Counted from the first letter of the stretch, positions 23,501 to 32,215 are shown. The stretch is DNA of 36,296 nucleotides from Dokdonella_A sp966248875 (GCA_966248875.1 CBINBI010000030.1:1-36296); one strand, 5' to 3'. Notes: generated from the sequence alone by a model not told the origin. Made by a program: numbers and translations.

Positions 23501-24796
23501 ATGTCCTTGCACGAAGTCGAGATCACCGATCTCTCCCATGACGGGCGCGGCGTCGCTCGCATCGATGGCAAGACCGTCTTCGTCGCCGGCGCGCTGCCGG
23601 GCGAGCGCGCGTGCGTACGTGTCGCTGCACGGCACCGCAATTTCGACGAAGCGCGCGTCGAAAGCCTGCTGACGCGCTCCGCCGAACGGATCGAGCCGCG
23701 CTGCCCGCATTTCGGCACCTGCGGCGGTTGCGCGCTGCAGCACCTCACGGCGCCGGCGCAGATCGCGGCCAAGCAGCGCGTGCTCGCCGAGAATTTCGAG
23801 CGCATCGGCAAGGTGGCGCCGGAGCGCTGGCTCGATCCGCTGACTGACGCGCCCTGGGGCTATCGGCGCAAGGGTCGTCTCTCGGTCAAGTGGGTTGCGA
23901 AGAAGAACAAGGCCCTGGTCGGGTTCCGCGAGGACAATCCGCGCTTCGTCGCCGACCTTTCGGTCTGCCACACGCTGCTGCCCGAAGTCGGGCAGCGCAT
24001 CGCCGCGCTCGGCGAGCTGGTCACGTCGCTCGAAGCGAAACAGGGCATCGCGCAGATCGAGATCGCGGCCGGCGACGCGACCGTCGCGCTCGTGTTCCGG
24101 CATCTGCAGCCGCTGTCGGAGAGCGATGCCGCGAAGCTCGTCGCCTTCGGCAAGGCGCACGATCTCGCCATCCTGCTCCAGCCTGGCGGGCCGGACAGCG
24201 TGCACGCGCTGTGGCCGGAGCAGATGCGCCTTTCGTTCCGCATCGACGAGGCGGATGTCGAGATCGCCTTCCAGCCGCTCGACTTCGTGCAGGTCAATGC
24301 GAACATGAACCGGCGCATGGTCGCGCGCGCGCTCGAACTGCTCGATCCAAGGCTTGAAGACCGCGTGCTCGACCTCTTCTGCGGCCTCGGCAACTTCACG
24401 CTGCCGATCGCGCGGCGCGCCCGGACGGTGGTCGGCGTCGAAGGCGAGGCAGGGCTCGTCGCGCGTGCGCGCGAAAACGCGGCAGCGAACGGCATCGGCA
24501 ATACGGAGTTTGCCGCGGCGGATCTCGCTGCGAATCAGCGCGGCGCGCCCTGGGCGACGCGCGACTACGACAAGATCCTGCTCGATCCGCCGCGCTCGGG
24601 CGCGGCAGCAGTGCTCGAATACCTGCCGCGAAAGTCGGTGCGGCGCGTGGTCTACGTGTCCTGCCACCCCGGCTCGCTGGCGCGTGACGCAGGGACGCTG
24701 GTGCGAGCGCACGGATTTACGCTGACCGCGGCGGGCGTCATGGACATGTTTCCGCACACGGCGCACGTCGAGTCGATCGCCCTGTTTGAGAGGTAG
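23501..24796 (+). CDS. rlmD: 23S rRNA (uracil-1939-C5)-methyltransferase RlmD
   Basis: RlmD uses S-adenosylmethionine to methylate U1939 of 23S rRNA (E. coli numbering). The 431-residue protein (E. coli 433) starts with a TRAM domain (about 1-58: EITDLSHDGRGVARIDGKTVFV). The iron-sulfur cluster ligands are C68, C74, C77 (RCPHFGTCGGC) and C156. The methyltransferase part has LDLFCGLGNFTLPIAR for cofactor binding, the motif LDPPRSGA, and the catalytic Cys388 in YVSCHPGSLARD, with MFPHTAHVESIALF at the end. It starts after a terminator, so it opens a new unit with the CYTH gene 5 bases behind it. Confidence 0.96.
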   Translation: MSLHEVEITDLSHDGRGVARIDGKTVFVAGALPGERACVRVAARHRNFDEARVESLLTRSAERIEPRCPHFGTCGGCALQHLTAPAQIAAKQRVLAENFERIGKVAPERWLDPLTDAPWGYRRKGRLSVKWVAKKNKALVGFREDNPRFVADLSVCHTLLPEVGQRIAALGELVTSLEAKQGIAQIEIAAGDATVALVFRHLQPLSESDAAKLVAFGKAHDLAILLQPGGPDSVHALWPEQMRLSFRIDEADVEIAFQPLDFVQVNANMNRRMVARALELLDPRLEDRVLDLFCGLGNFTLPIARRARTVVGVEGEAGLVARARENAAANGIGNTEFAAADLAANQRGAPWATRDYDKILLDPPRSGAAAVLEYLPRKSVRRVVYVSCHPGSLARDAGTLVRAHGFTLTAAGVMDMFPHTAHVESIALFER

Positions 24797-24801
24797 CGCG
24801 C

Positions 24802-25338
24802 TTGGCCCGGGAGATCGAACGCAAGTTTCTCGTGACCGGCGACGTGTGGCGCCGCAGCGCGTCGCGGTGCGAGCGCATGGTGCAAGGCTATCTCGCGGGC
24901 CCGCCCGCCGCGCGCTGCTCGGTTCGCGTTCGCATCGCGGGCGGTGCCGCGCACCTCAACATCAAGTCCGCCACCATCGGCATCGAGCGCGACGAGTACG
25001 AATACGAAATTCCGCTGGCGGACGCCGAGCGCATGCTGGCGACGCTGGCGGGGGAGCGGGTCGAAAAAATCCGTCATCACGTCGAAGTCGAAGGGTATCT
25101 CTTCGAAATCGACGAATTCCTCGGGGATAATGCAGGCCTGATCGTGGCCGAGATCGAGCTCGCTCGCGCGGACGATCCGGTGCCGCGTCCGCCCTGGCTC
25201 GGCCGCGAAGTCAGCGGTCTCGCGCACTACTACAACGCCAGCCTGGCCGCGCATCCGTACTCGCGCTGGAGCGCAGCCGAGCGCGCCGCCGCCGATGCGG
25301 ACACCCGGAGCGACGTGAATCCGCCCGCCACGCGATAG
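24802..25338 (+). CDS. CYTH domain protein (triphosphatase / class IV adenylate cyclase family)
   Basis: A 178-residue protein with the CYTH triphosphate-tunnel fold. The defining EIERKFLV lies at residues 4-11. Tunnel residues follow: Arg and Lys in CSVRVRIAG and LNIKSA, acidic residues in DEYEYEIPL, EKIRHHVEVEGYLFEIDEF and LIVAEIEL. Single-domain bacterial members hydrolyse inorganic or thiamine triphosphate or make cAMP; sequence alone does not decide. The start codon is a TTG at 24802, chosen because the conserved motif begins three codons later; no ATG or GTG fits. It lies 5 bases after the rlmD stop, so it is likely translated from the same mRNA. Confidence 0.88.
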   Translation: MAREIERKFLVTGDVWRRSASRCERMVQGYLAGPPAARCSVRVRIAGGAAHLNIKSATIGIERDEYEYEIPLADAERMLATLAGERVEKIRHHVEVEGYLFEIDEFLGDNAGLIVAEIELARADDPVPRPPWLGREVSGLAHYYNASLAAHPYSRWSAAERAAADADTRSDVNPPATR

Positions 25339-25374
25339 ACTACGTTCCCGCATCGAGCGATCGATCCCGAGCAC

Positions 25375-26388
25375 ATGCTGATCATCGGGCTGCCCGGAAA
25401 AACCCTGACCGAACAGTGCCGTCACTGGCTTGGCGTGCCGCAGGTGAGCGGCGTCATTCTGTTCACGCGCAACTTCGAGAGCCGCGAGCAGGTGACCGCG
25501 CTGATCGACGACGTGCGCAGCGCAAGGCCCGATCCCTTTCTCGTCTGCGTCGATCAGGAAGGCGGCCCCGTGCAGCGGTTCCGCCCGGGATTCACGCGCC
25601 TGCCGGCGCTCGCGCGGATCGGCGAGCTGTATGCGCGCGATCCCGCCGCCGCAGTCGCCGCGGCCGAGGAGCACGCCTGGCTGATGGCGAGCGAGATGCG
25701 CGCGATCGGAGTCGATCTCAGCTTTGCACCCGTAGCCGATCTCGCGCGCGGTAATCGCGCGATCGGCGAGCGCGCGTTCGCGGCCGATCCGGAGATCGTG
25801 TCGGAGCTGACGCAGGCGTACCTGCGCGGCATGCGCCTTGCCGGCATGGCGGCCACGCTGAAGCACTTCCCGGGGCACGGCAGCGTCGCCGAGGATACGC
25901 ATTTCGATACCGCCGTCGATCCGCGCTCGCTGCGCGAGCTGCGCGAGACCGATCTCGTGCCATTCGCCGACGGCATCGCTGCCGGCGCCGATGCGGTGAT
26001 GCTCGCGCACGTCACATACCCGGCCGTCGACCCGCGCCCGGCCGGATGCTCGCGCATCTGGATCGAGGACATCCTGCGCGGGGAGCTCGGCTTCCGCGGG
26101 GTCGTGCTCGGCGACGACATCGGCATGGCGGCGACCGAATCGCTGGGCGGCATCGGCGCGCGCATCGAGGCGCATCTCCTCGCCGGCTGCGACCTCGTGC
26201 TCGCCTGTGGCGCCTCTATCGTCGAAGAGGCGCTGGCGGCGAGCCGGCAGGCGGAGCCGTGCCCGCCGGACAAGATCGCCGCGTTGCAGGGCGCCGTCGC
26301 GCCGACCTGGCAGGCGCTCGTCGAGAATCCGCAGCGCAACGATTTCATCGCGCGCGTGACGGCGCTCGATGCCGCAGGCTCCGCCTGA
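25375..26388 (+). CDS. nagZ: Beta-N-acetylhexosaminidase NagZ (family 3 glycoside hydrolase)
   Basis: NagZ removes N-acetylglucosamine from anhydro-muropeptides in the cytoplasm during peptidoglycan recycling, and through this influences AmpC beta-lactamase induction in many Gammaproteobacteria. The 337-residue protein shows VDQEGGPVQRF (substrate pocket, from residue 59), KHFPGHG (163-169), the Asp174/His176 dyad in EDTHFD, and the nucleophile Asp248 in LGDDIGM. The numbering of these matches the well-known Salmonella enzyme. No signal peptide is seen, as expected. Its TGA overlaps the ATG of the next gene (TGATG pattern, 26386-26390), so it leads a coupled three-gene cluster. Confidence 0.95.
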   Translation: MLIIGLPGKTLTEQCRHWLGVPQVSGVILFTRNFESREQVTALIDDVRSARPDPFLVCVDQEGGPVQRFRPGFTRLPALARIGELYARDPAAAVAAAEEHAWLMASEMRAIGVDLSFAPVADLARGNRAIGERAFAADPEIVSELTQAYLRGMRLAGMAATLKHFPGHGSVAEDTHFDTAVDPRSLRELRETDLVPFADGIAAGADAVMLAHVTYPAVDPRPAGCSRIWIEDILRGELGFRGVVLGDDIGMAATESLGGIGARIEAHLLAGCDLVLACGASIVEEALAASRQAEPCPPDKIAALQGAVAPTWQALVENPQRNDFIARVTALDAAGSA

Positions 26389-26933
26389 TGGAACAGCCCA
26401 CGCTCGCCGCCGCGCTGGCCCGCGCCGACCGCGTGCACGATCGCGACGTGCTCGCACGCGCGATCTCGCGCATCGCCACCGAGATCGACGGCGCGCTCGC
26501 CGGTGAGCCCGCGATCTTCATGACCGTGATGCAGGGCGCGCTCGTGTTCGCCGGCCAGCTCGCCACCGCGATCGCCGCGCCGCTCGATTTCGATTACGTG
26601 CACGCGACGCGTTACCGCGGGGCGACGTCCGGCGGCGAGCTCGCCTGGCTCAAGCGGCCCTCCCGGGCGCTCGCCGGGCGCACGGTGCTGCTCGTCGATG
26701 ACATCCTCGACGAGGGCCACACGCTGAAGGCGATCCGCGATTTCTGCCTCGGCGAAGGCGCGCGGCGCGTGCTCATCGCGGTGCTTTGCGAGAAGCGCCA
26801 CGCGCGGCGCGTGCCGGGCATCCACGCTGACTTCTGCGGCGTCGAGGTGCCGGATCGCTACGTGTTCGGCTACGGCATGGACTATTACGAGCAGGGGCGC
26901 AACCTGCCCGCGATCTACGCGGTGGACGCATGA
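26388..26933 (+). CDS. hpt: Hypoxanthine-guanine phosphoribosyltransferase
   Basis: The enzyme joins hypoxanthine or guanine to PRPP to make IMP or GMP. The 181-residue protein has the phosphoribosyltransferase signature VLLVDDILDEGHTL (residues 100-113), with both acidic residues and the loop for PRPP phosphate, FMTVMQGALVFAGQLATAI near the N-terminus for the diphosphate loop, and DRYVFGYGMDYYEQGRNLPAIYAVD at the C-terminus, which shapes the purine site. The ATG at 26388 overlaps nagZ, and the end overlaps mtnP (ATGA), so all three are co-translated. Coupling with mtnP makes sense because MtnP releases hypoxanthine. Confidence 0.92.
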   Translation: MEQPTLAAALARADRVHDRDVLARAISRIATEIDGALAGEPAIFMTVMQGALVFAGQLATAIAAPLDFDYVHATRYRGATSGGELAWLKRPSRALAGRTVLLVDDILDEGHTLKAIRDFCLGEGARRVLIAVLCEKRHARRVPGIHADFCGVEVPDRYVFGYGMDYYEQGRNLPAIYAVDA

Positions 26934-27673
26934 GCATCGATCTCGCCGTGATCGGAGGTACAGGCCTCTATCGCTTCCCGGGGCTCGAGGACATCGAGCG
27001 GCAACACACCGACACGCCTTACGGCAAGCCCTCCGGCGATGTCGTGGTAGGCACCGTCGCCGGCAGGCGGGTCGCGTTTCTCGCGCGGCACGGCGAAGGC
27101 CACTCGATCGCACCGCATCGCATCAACTACCGCGCGAACGTCTGGTCGCTGCACCGGCTGGGCGCGCAGCGGATCATCGGCGTCAACGCGGTCGGCGGCA
27201 TTCGCGAGGACATGGGGCCGCGCGTCATCGCCGTGCCGGATCAGATCATTGATTACACCAGCGGCAGGCTTACCAGCTTCTGTGACACCGAGGGCGCGGA
27301 GGTCAGGCACATCGACTTCAGCGAGCCGTATTCGCCGAAATTGCGTGCCGATCTGGTCGCGGCGGCCGGCAAGGCCGGCGTTGCCGTGGTCGATGGCGGG
27401 TGTTACGGCGCGACGCAAGGTCCGCGGCTGGAAACGCGTGCCGAGATTGCGCGCATGCGCCGCGACGGCTGCGACCTGGTCGGCATGACCGGCATGCCGG
27501 AAGCCGCGCTCGCGCGCGAGCTCGAGTGCGAATACGCCTGCCTCGCGCTGGTCGCGAACTGGGCGGCGGGGTGCGGCGACGAAGCGGAAATCAGCCTGCC
27601 GGAGATCTTCGCGAACCTCGAGGCAGCGACCGCCGAAGTGCCCAGGATCATCGAGGCGATGCTGGCCTCGTGA
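26930..27673 (+). CDS. mtnP: S-methyl-5'-thioinosine phosphorylase (PNP/MTAP family)
   Basis: A 247-residue member of the purine nucleoside / methylthioadenosine phosphorylase family. Visible motifs: phosphate loop VIGGTGLYRFPG (8-19), FLARHGEGHSIAPHRINYRANVW (in two parts, residues 50-63 and 64-72), GVNAVGGIREDMGP, QGPRLETRAEIARMRRDGCDLVGMTGMPEAALARE and NWAAGCGD. In the gammaproteobacterial form first described in Pseudomonas the substrate is S-methyl-5'-thioinosine rather than methylthioadenosine. The call of thioinosine over thioadenosine rests on the neighbour hpt, which would use the released hypoxanthine, and on general likeness. The alternative is plain MTA phosphorylase. The methylthioadenosine deaminase is not in the window. 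Confidence 0.88.
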   Translation: MSIDLAVIGGTGLYRFPGLEDIERQHTDTPYGKPSGDVVVGTVAGRRVAFLARHGEGHSIAPHRINYRANVWSLHRLGAQRIIGVNAVGGIREDMGPRVIAVPDQIIDYTSGRLTSFCDTEGAEVRHIDFSEPYSPKLRADLVAAAGKAGVAVVDGGCYGATQGPRLETRAEIARMRRDGCDLVGMTGMPEAALARELECEYACLALVANWAAGCGDEAEISLPEIFANLEAATAEVPRIIEAMLAS

Positions 27674-27839
27674 CCGGCGCGGGCGATCGCTCGCGGCGAG
27701 CGGTCCAGCCGCATTTCCTGCATCCCGGCGCTTCTTCCCGTCGTATGTGACTGATTCCGGTCGAAAACCCGCGGATGCGCCGCTGCCCGGGCGGGGCGCC
27801 GCCCTCATTCACCGGCCCTCAAAAAACCTCGCGAAGGGC

Positions 27840-27870
27840 TTGATTCTCCAAGTTAAGCAATTGTTATACT
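27840..27870 (+). promoter_or_regulatory. Promoter of the cold-shock gene
   Basis: TGTTATACT (27862-27870) is an extended -10 box; TTGATT (27840-27845) is a possible -35, 19 bases upstream. The start near 27877 gives a leader of about 85 bases before the ATG, typical of cold-shock genes. The rest of the 289-base gap after mtnP shows only short GC-rich inverted repeats. Confidence 0.6.
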
Positions 27871-27962
27871 CGCCCGCGTGCAGGCAGCTAATAACTCCGA
27901 ACGACGTTGCCGGGGGGTGCTCGTGGCGCTGCACGCAGTCCAACAGCTTAGAGGCTTCATCG

Positions 27963-28169
27963 ATGCGTACCGGTACAGTGAAATGGTTTAACGATGCCAA
28001 GGGGTTCGGGTTCATCGCTCCCGAAGAAGGCGGGGAGGACGTGTTCGTTCACTACTCGGCCATCAACTCGCAGGGATTCCGCACGCTTCAGCAGGGACAG
28101 CGAGTGAACTTCGAGGTGGTCCAGGGGCCGAAGGGCTCGCAGGCTGCGGGCGTGCAGCTGATCAAGTAA
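27963..28169 (+). CDS. Cold-shock protein (CspA family)
   Basis: A 68-residue single cold-shock domain that binds single-stranded RNA and DNA. It has RNP1 (KGFGFIAP, residues 13-20) and RNP2 (VFVHYSAI, residues 27-34), both complete, and ends QAAGVQLIK. Which csp paralogue it is cannot be told. The ATG at 27963 has GAGG (27951-27954) at a good distance. It has its own promoter with a long leader and a strong terminator, so it is a single-gene transcript; leader-based control at low temperature is likely from knowledge of the family, not shown here. Confidence 0.95.
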   Translation: MRTGTVKWFNDAKGFGFIAPEEGGEDVFVHYSAINSQGFRTLQQGQRVNFEVVQGPKGSQAAGVQLIK

Positions 28170-28194
28170 GCATTCCCGAAAATTTCCGTATTCG

Positions 28195-28224
28195 GAGCCC
28201 CGCGGCAAGGCGGGGCTCTTTTTT
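28195..28224 (+). terminator. Strong intrinsic terminator after the cold-shock gene
   Basis: Perfect 9-base stem GAGCCCCGC (28195-28203) and GCGGGGCTC (28210-28218) with loop GGCAAG, followed by TTTTTT (28219-28224). The opposite strand lacks a T-run after the stem, so it acts mainly in the plus direction, 17 bases before the end of the converging glycosyltransferase gene. Confidence 0.93.
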
Positions 28225-28240
28225 GCGCCGCGCGCGGCGG

Positions 28241-30295
28241 TCATTTCCCGGAGCCGTGCGATCCGGCGGCTCCGCAAAGCTCGCGCAGCGCCGCGGCAAA
28301 GTCGCGGGCCTGGCTTGCGGCATCGCAAAGCCGCGCGCGGACCGCTTCGCGCAAGGCCTCGCGCCCTGCGCGAAGCTCGCCGACGCGGGCCGCCGCCGCG
28401 ACCGCGCGCTCGACATAATCCTCGCGGTCGCGCGCGATCCATTCTTCGCAGCCGAGCCGCAGCAGGAGGCTCGCGCTCTGCCGGCTGACGAAGGTCTCGC
28501 CCGGGAGCGTGATGACGGCGGAGCCCATATACAAGGCATCGCAGGTCGTCGTGCAGCCCGAGAACGGGAACGGATCGAGCGCGATGTCGACTTCCCGGTA
28601 CGCTGCGAGCAGGTCCGCATACGGGCGCTTCGCGTGCAGAACGAGCCGATCGGCGCCGATGCCGCGGCGACCGAAGCGTTCGGCGAGGTGCGCGCGCGTC
28701 GCCGCATCGCCGAGGAGACGGGTGCCGAGCTGCAGCACCGCACCCGGCACGCGGCGCAGGATCGCCGCCCAGGTGGACACGACGGCGTCGTTGAGTTTCG
28801 CGAGGCGGTTGAACGAGGCGAACACGATCGCGTCGCCGCCCGCGTGCGTGGCCGGCGGCGCGTCGACGGGCGGCGTATAGCAGAAGCGCCCGGATGGCAG
28901 GCGGATCAGGCGCTCGGTGTAGCGTTGCGTCGATCCTTCGGGCGTCAGCCATTCGTCGCTGATCCAGGCGTCCATCTCCGGCACGGCCGTCGTGTCGAAC
29001 CAGTCGAGCCACGATATCTGCACAGGTGCAACGCGCTGCGAGATGACGCGCAGCCGGTTCGCAGTCGAATGCCCGGCAAGATCGATCGCGACATCGAGTT
29101 CCAGCGCGCGCAGGCGCTGGAGCAGGCTCGCGTCGTCGAGGCCGGACAGGTCGAACCATTCGTCGGCGAGCGCGCGCAGGCGTCGCGTCGCGGCGTCCTC
29201 GGCCGGCTGCAGCGCGATCAGGAGGTGACGATGCTGCATGCGATCGAATGCCGCGAGCAAGCCGGTCAGGAAGCTCGCGACGGGCCCTTCGTTGAACCGC
29301 GGCGAGATCCAGCCGATGCGCAGCGCGTTCCATGCGGAGCGACGCGCCGCGACGAACGGCGGGCCGAAGCGGGGCAGGTGGCGTGCCGCGAAGTCCTGCA
29401 GCGCCTCGAAAAGCGAGGCATTGGTCTGTGCCGGATCGTAGTGCATCAGCACGAGACGCCGCGCCGCCGTTTCCGCTTCGCTCCTGTGGCTCGGCAGCTC
29501 GCGGTATTGCGCGAGCCCGGCCTCGGCATCGCCGCGGTCGATCAACGCCGTGGCACGGATTTCGAGCGGCTGCACCTCATCAGGCCGGAGCGCATGCGCG
29601 CGTTCCGCCCATTCCAGCGCGGCGCTGATCCGGCCGATCTGGTGCAGCGATGCGGCGAGCGCGAGCGCGTTCGCATAGTCGTCCGGATGGCGTTCGGCGC
29701 GCGCCGCGAGCAGGCTCGTGCGTTCGGCAAGCGCTCCGGCGCCGGCGAACTCGTCGAGAACAGCCGCGAATTCGGCGGCATCGTCCAGCACAGCGGGATG
29801 CATCGCGTCGGTCAGTGCGAGGTCGGCGCGCCCGCCGAGCAGCCGGCACCGGATCAGGCCGCGTCGTGCGAGTGGCGCCTGCGGATGCCGCATGAGCACG
29901 GCTTCGAATGCGCGCGCGGCGGCGGCGACATGACGAAGCGCCAGCTCGGCCTGGCCGAGGACGAAGTGCGCGGCGACGTTGTCGGGCTGAAGCTCCGAGG
30001 CGCCACGCGCCGCATCGGCCGCTTCTTCGGATCGGCCGAGCGCGAGCAGCGCCTGCGCGCGGACGACCGCGCTGGCGGCATCGTCGTCGGGTCGCTGCCC
30101 GAGCTCGGCCAGCGCCTCGGCGGGGCGGCCGCCGCGGATCAGAAGAGAAGCGAGCACCCGTCGAGTCGGCGCATGGCCGGGCGCTTCGCGCGCGAGCGCT
30201 CGCAGCGCGGCGAGCGCCTCGGCGAGTCGGCCGCATCGCGCAAGCTCGATCGCGGCGGCCGAGCGCTGCTCGAACGAAAGAGAGACGGAAGCCAT
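28241..30295 (-). CDS. TPR protein with OGT/SPINDLY-type glycosyltransferase domain (GT41)
   Basis: A 684-residue cytoplasmic protein. Residues about 1-290 form TPR-like helix pairs (LAEALAALRALAREAPGHAPTRRVLASLLI in two halves, VAAHFVLGQAELALRHVAAAARAFEAVL, ALEWAERAHALRPDEVQPL). Residues about 305-680 carry the O-GlcNAc-transferase-like catalytic region: RIGWISPRFNEGPVASFL, AIDLAGHST, RVAPVQISWLDWFDT, VFASFNRLAKLNDAVVSTWAAIL, and DIALDPFPFSGCTTTCDALYMG for UDP-sugar binding. The family adds single sugars to Ser/Thr or Arg of proteins; the target here is unknown. Bacterial members often modify surface or adhesin proteins. The ABC exporter gene lies 86 bases upstream on the same strand. Confidence 0.9.
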   Translation of the reverse strand: MASVSLSFEQRSAAAIELARCGRLAEALAALRALAREAPGHAPTRRVLASLLIRGGRPAEALAELGQRPDDDAASAVVRAQALLALGRSEEAADAARGASELQPDNVAAHFVLGQAELALRHVAAAARAFEAVLMRHPQAPLARRGLIRCRLLGGRADLALTDAMHPAVLDDAAEFAAVLDEFAGAGALAERTSLLAARAERHPDDYANALALAASLHQIGRISAALEWAERAHALRPDEVQPLEIRATALIDRGDAEAGLAQYRELPSHRSEAETAARRLVLMHYDPAQTNASLFEALQDFAARHLPRFGPPFVAARRSAWNALRIGWISPRFNEGPVASFLTGLLAAFDRMQHRHLLIALQPAEDAATRRLRALADEWFDLSGLDDASLLQRLRALELDVAIDLAGHSTANRLRVISQRVAPVQISWLDWFDTTAVPEMDAWISDEWLTPEGSTQRYTERLIRLPSGRFCYTPPVDAPPATHAGGDAIVFASFNRLAKLNDAVVSTWAAILRRVPGAVLQLGTRLLGDAATRAHLAERFGRRGIGADRLVLHAKRPYADLLAAYREVDIALDPFPFSGCTTTCDALYMGSAVITLPGETFVSRQSASLLLRLGCEEWIARDREDYVERAVAAAARVGELRAGREALREAVRARLCDAASQARDFAAALRELCGAAGSHGSGK

Positions 30296-30381
30296 CGGTC
30301 AACGATAACCCGACCGCGCCGCGGGTTCACGGCGACCGATGTCGCTCGCACGGCCGATGCGAACCCACCGGACGACGAGAT

Positions 30382-32145
30382 CTATGCGGCGAACTGCAGC
30401 CGCGCCAGCTCCGCGTACAGACCGTCCTGCCGCACCAGCTCGGCGTGCGTACCCTGGGCCACGATGCGTCCCGCATCCATGACGACGATGCGATCCGCGC
30501 GCTGCACCGTCGCGAGGCGATGCGCGATCACGAGCGTCGTGCGACGGTGCATCAGACGCTCGAGCGCCTGCTGCACGTAGTGCTCCGATTGCGCGTCCAG
30601 ACTCGATGTCGCTTCGTCGAGAAGCAGGATCGGCGCGTCGCGCAGCAGTGCGCGGGCGATTGCGACGCGCTGCTGCTGGCCGCCGGAAAGCCGCACGCCG
30701 CGTTCGCCGAGATAGGTGTCATAGCGCTCGGGCAGCGCATCGAGGAAGTCGTGAGCCTCGGCGGCACGCGCGGCGGCGACGATCGCCTCAGCTGACGCGT
30801 CGCTGCGGCCGAAGCCGATGTTGTCGGCTGCGCTCGCGCCGAACAGCACCGGATCCTGGGGCACCAGCGCGAAGCTGCCGCGCAGATCGGGCAGCGCGAG
30901 CGCGCGCAAATCGATGCCGTCCAGCGTGATGCGGCCCTGCTGCGGATCGTGGAAGCGCAGAAGCAGCTGGAACACCGTGCTCTTGCCCGCACCCGACGGC
31001 CCGACCAGCGCGACGGTCTCGCCGGGCTCGACCGCGAGCGAGAAATCGTGCAGCGCGGCGCGGTCTGGCCGCGAGGGATAGCGGAATTCGACGTGCTCGA
31101 AGCGCACCGCGCCGCGCACAGGCCGTGCAAGCGGTGTCAGCGTCGCCGGCGAGCGGATGCCGGCCGACGTGTCGAGCAGCTCGCCGATGCGCCCGAGCGC
31201 ACCGGCCGCGCGCAGCACGCCGCCCCAGACTTCCGTGAGCGCCCCGACCGAGCCGCCGGCGAGAATCGCGTAAAGCACGAACTGGCTCAGCACGCCGGCT
31301 GCCATGGCGCCGGCGATCACGGCCTTCGCACCGGCCCAGAGCACCAGCGTGATCGCGCCGAACGTCAGCAGGATCACCATCGCGGTGAGCGTGCCGGTCA
31401 TCGAGATGCGCCGCCGCGCGGCAGCCAGCGCGCGCGTCACCGCGGCGGCATAGCGGGCCGATTCCTGCGGCTCGCGGGTGTACGCCTGAACGGTGTGCAT
31501 CGCGTTCAGCGATTCGCTAGCGATCGCCGACGCGTCGGCGATGCGGTCCTGGCTTTCGCGTGAAAGCTTCTGCACGCGCCGGCCGAAGATCACGATGGGC
31601 AGCACGACTGCGGGAATCACCAGTGCCGACAGCCCGGCCAGACGCGGGCTCGAGAGAATCATCATCACCGCCGCGCCGAGCAGCATGATCACGCTGCGCA
31701 GCGCGACCGACAGCGTCGAACCGACTACGGTCTGCACCAGCTCGGTGTCCGCTGCCAGCCGCGACACCAGCTCGCCCGTGCGCGTCTTCTCGAAGAACGC
31801 CTGGTCGAGCGTCAGGAGATGATCGTAGAGGCGCCGGCGCAGATCGGCCGCGACACGCTCGCCGAGCAGCGTCACGCAGAAAAAGCGCACGGCGGTCGCG
31901 ACGGCGAGCACGGCGGCGACGGCGAAAAGGCCGAGGAAGCTCGCGTTGATGGACGCGGCGTCCGCCTGCGCGAAGCCGCGATCGATCATGACGCGCACGG
32001 CCTGCGGCAGCGTCAACGTCGCCGCGGACGACAGCGCGAGAAAGCCGAGCCAGCCGGCGATCAGCGCGCGGTGTGGCGCGAGATGCGGCAGCAGGCGTGC
32101 GAATGTGCGCAGGCGGCGCGGTGAGGAGGAGGCGGTCTCGGTCAT
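30382..32145 (-). CDS. ABC exporter, fused membrane and ATPase domains (MsbA-like)
   Basis: A 587-residue half-transporter that should act as a homodimer in the inner membrane. The transmembrane part (about 20-320) has six predicted helices, starting near residues 29-48, 70-90, 150-165, 172-188, 255-275 and 285-303. The ATPase domain (about 345-587) shows Walker A GPSGAGKST (382-390), Q-loop PQDPVLF, signature LSGGQQQR (486-493), Walker B ILLLDE (506-511) and the His-loop AHRLAT. The substrate could be a lipid, drug or peptide; MsbA of E. coli has 582 residues. No lpxK follows, so this is not clearly MsbA itself. The ATG at 32145 was chosen over an in-frame TTG at 32199. Confidence 0.9.
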   Translation of the reverse strand: MTETASSSPRRLRTFARLLPHLAPHRALIAGWLGFLALSSAATLTLPQAVRVMIDRGFAQADAASINASFLGLFAVAAVLAVATAVRFFCVTLLGERVAADLRRRLYDHLLTLDQAFFEKTRTGELVSRLAADTELVQTVVGSTLSVALRSVIMLLGAAVMMILSSPRLAGLSALVIPAVVLPIVIFGRRVQKLSRESQDRIADASAIASESLNAMHTVQAYTREPQESARYAAAVTRALAAARRRISMTGTLTAMVILLTFGAITLVLWAGAKAVIAGAMAAGVLSQFVLYAILAGGSVGALTEVWGGVLRAAGALGRIGELLDTSAGIRSPATLTPLARPVRGAVRFEHVEFRYPSRPDRAALHDFSLAVEPGETVALVGPSGAGKSTVFQLLLRFHDPQQGRITLDGIDLRALALPDLRGSFALVPQDPVLFGASAADNIGFGRSDASAEAIVAAARAAEAHDFLDALPERYDTYLGERGVRLSGGQQQRVAIARALLRDAPILLLDEATSSLDAQSEHYVQQALERLMHRRTTLVIAHRLATVQRADRIVVMDAGRIVAQGTHAELVRQDGLYAELARLQFAA

Positions 32146-32215
32146 CTGGAACGGCCGGCTGCGATCAGGGCGACATGCGGGCTGCGGGGCCCGGTTCAAG
32201 CTTGGCTTCCACGCT

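Noticed and set aside
22814..24766. 650-codon minus-strand frame over ydbL and rlmD
   Set aside because: Runs through the strong terminator at 23454-23483 and is antisense to rlmD.
28223..30580. 785-codon plus-strand frame opposite the glycosyltransferase
   Set aside because: The minus-strand frame has clear TPR and GT41 motifs; the plus-strand one is an Arg/Ala/Gln-rich shadow.
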